In this document: piece after piece, positions 9,102-10,486 of the stretch
Layout: each line of letters starts with the position of its first letter
How positions within the stretch are numbered: position 1 is the stretch's first letter
NCBI GenBank assembly: GCA_900321335.1
Contig: ONVR01000115.1
Span: 1-10,486 of the forward strand
DNA: 10,486 nucleotides
Source: an uncultured Eubacteriales bacterium
GTDB taxonomy: Bacteria > Bacillota > Clostridia > Oscillospirales > Oscillospiraceae
Direction: 5' to 3'
Notes under the pieces: model-generated
Database searches by the model: none
Seen by the model: the letters and a program-made list of their open reading frames with translations, nothing else
What the model was told of the DNA's origin: nothing
Translations under genes and position numbers: made by a program

Positions 9102-10486
9102 GTGGCAGATAAAGATTTAAATCGATTTGAGATGAGCTGGGTCCCCAAGATCAACAAGGCAAAACGGCCGATCTATCTGGAGCTGGCTACGACGCTGGAG
9201 CGTGACATCAAAAACGGCGTGATCCGGCCGGGTACGAAGCTGCCGCCCCAGCGGGAGCTGGCGGATTATCTGGGGATCAACTTATCCACCGTATCCAAGG
9301 CCGTCCAGGTCTGCATGCGAAAAGGACTCATCAGCGCCAGCGTGGGCAGCGGGACCTATGTGTCCTATGACGCCCTGGTGGAAAACGGAATGCCCCGCAG
9401 AAGCAGGAGCATCATCGATATGGGGGCCTCCCAGCCGGAGTCCGGCGGCTTTGATGAGATCGCCATGGCCATTAAGACCATGACCAGTGAGCCAAACTTT
9501 GATGAATGGCTTGGATATGCCGACATAGACGGCATCCCCTGGCACCGGGAAGCCGCGGCCAGGCTGATCGCCCGGACGGGCTTTATCCCCAATCCGGAGA
9601 ATATCCTCTTTTCTGCCGGAAGCCAGAACGGTCTGGCGGCCATTTTGTGCGCGCTGTTTCAGCGGGGAGACCGGATCATCACCGATCCCTTTACCTATTA
9701 CGGCCTGATCGCGGCGGCAAAGCTGTTCGGACTGGAGCTGATTCCCGTTACGGGAAGAGATGGCATTATGGACGAGCAGAGTATTAACAAAGTCTGTGCG
9801 GAGATGAAGATCAAGGGCCTTTACGTCATGCCCGGCAACCAGATGCCCGATGTGGAGCTGCTGCCGGATGAGCGGAAGGCGGAGATCGCGGCGGCGGCAA
9901 AGAAGAACGGCTTGATCGTCATTGAGGACTCCGTCAATCTGCTGCACTACGCGCAGCCCAAGGCCAGTGTCGCCCAGTACCTGCCGGAGCAGACGGTGTT
10001 TCTTGCCAGTATTTCCAAGACCTTTGCCCCGGGACTGCGTTTTGCGGCGCTGGTGTGCCCGGATGCGTATTTGGAGGCAGTGGAAACGGCCTTGCGTGTT
10101 CTCAACCGCAACATCTCTCCGTTCCTGGAGGAGCTTGCCTGCCGTCTGATCGTGTCGGACCGGGCCCAGAGTATCATCAGCCAGCACGACAAGAGCATGG
10201 TTGCCCGGAACCGGAGTGTGGACGAGATTTTAGGCAAGTACCTCATCGACGGCGGGCCCCAGAGTCTTCACCGGTGGATCCGGATGCCGACGGGCGTGAA
10301 CGAGATGGATTTTGAGAAAAAAGCCGCCATCCTCGGCGTCATCGTCATGGCCTCGGGACACCTTGCGGTAGGGGACACCAAGCCCTATAACGCCGTGCGG
10401 ATCACGCCCAGCGCGCCGGCCACCGTGTGGAAGCTGAAGGAGGGGCTGAAGATCCTCCGGCAGCTTCTGGACAGCCTCAGCGGTAT
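9102..10486 (+). CDS. MocR-family (GntR HTH + aminotransferase-like) regulator, 3' end cut
   Basis: The frame is open from GTG at 9102 to the window edge (461 complete codons); AGAGAGG lies 7 bases before the GTG. Residues about 20-85 form a GntR-type winged helix-turn-helix (PIYLELATTLERDI, PPQRELADYLGI, LSTVSKAV, GSGTYV). From about residue 110 there is a fold-type I aminotransferase-like domain, the MocR architecture. Lys306 in SISKTFAPGLR is the expected PLP-binding lysine, and Asp276 matches the Asp that contacts the PLP ring nitrogen. The usual Asp-Asp-Tyr reads Asp-Ser-Val (276-278), so the PLP-contacting Tyr is missing, and the usual Pro-Thr-Gly is Pro-Asp-Val. The protein is therefore a divergent MocR whose effector may not be a standard amino acid. 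The targets probably include its own promoter and genes beyond the window. Confidence 0.85.
   Translation, partial: MADKDLNRFEMSWVPKINKAKRPIYLELATTLERDIKNGVIRPGTKLPPQRELADYLGINLSTVSKAVQVCMRKGLISASVGSGTYVSYDALVENGMPRRSRSIIDMGASQPESGGFDEIAMAIKTMTSEPNFDEWLGYADIDGIPWHREAAARLIARTGFIPNPENILFSAGSQNGLAAILCALFQRGDRIITDPFTYYGLIAAAKLFGLELIPVTGRDGIMDEQSINKVCAEMKIKGLYVMPGNQMPDVELLPDERKAEIAAAAKKNGLIVIEDSVNLLHYAQPKASVAQYLPEQTVFLASISKTFAPGLRFAALVCPDAYLEAVETALRVLNRNISPFLEELACRLIVSDRAQSIISQHDKSMVARNRSVDEILGKYLIDGGPQSLHRWIRMPTGVNEMDFEKKAAILGVIVMASGHLAVGDTKPYNAVRITPSAPATVWKLKEGLKILRQLLDSLSG

Overview
The window reads as chromosomal DNA from a GC-rich member of the Clostridia, probably Oscillospiraceae-like. This is inferred from a Firmicutes-type DnaE with a C-terminal extension, a propionate/acetate-type CoA-transferase, a tRNA with encoded CCA, a MocR regulator and classical sigma-A promoters. 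Taxonomy is inference only; no marker that fixes a genus is present. There is no sign of a phage, insertion sequence or CRISPR array.

Layout from left to right. Positions 1-247 hold a possible gene tail and a terminator. On the minus strand, an alpha/beta hydrolase with an N-terminal membrane anchor is followed by a small archaemetzincin-like zinc metallopeptidase. The two overlap by ATGA, so they form a coupled two-gene operon with a recognisable promoter. Divergent from it, on the plus strand, is an operon of a family I CoA-transferase (Pct/YdiF type) and a hotdog-fold acyl-CoA thioesterase. Its extended -10 promoter is overlapped by a perfect palindrome that could be an operator. A strong hairpin then separates this operon from a convergent tRNA-Thr(CGU) gene, which has a fully consensus promoter. 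Next, on the minus strand, is a short-chain dehydrogenase, and divergent from that is dnaE, the DNA polymerase III alpha subunit. After the dnaE terminator comes a MocR/GntR-type regulator, cut by the right edge, whose promoter carries a phased array of TGTAT/ATACA half-sites.

The most striking observation is an in-frame TAG at 5818-5820 inside dnaE. Both flanks continue as one well-conserved DnaE protein in the same frame. The gene is therefore either freshly inactivated, mis-sequenced, or read through at an amber codon. A neighbouring gene (the metallopeptidase) also ends in TAG at a natural C-terminus, which argues mildly against genome-wide recoding.

Functionally the window mixes housekeeping (dnaE, tRNA-Thr) with acyl-CoA and organic-acid metabolism (CoA-transferase, thioesterase, SDR) and a small hydrolase/protease pair. 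No single new multi-gene defence or biosynthetic system is evident.
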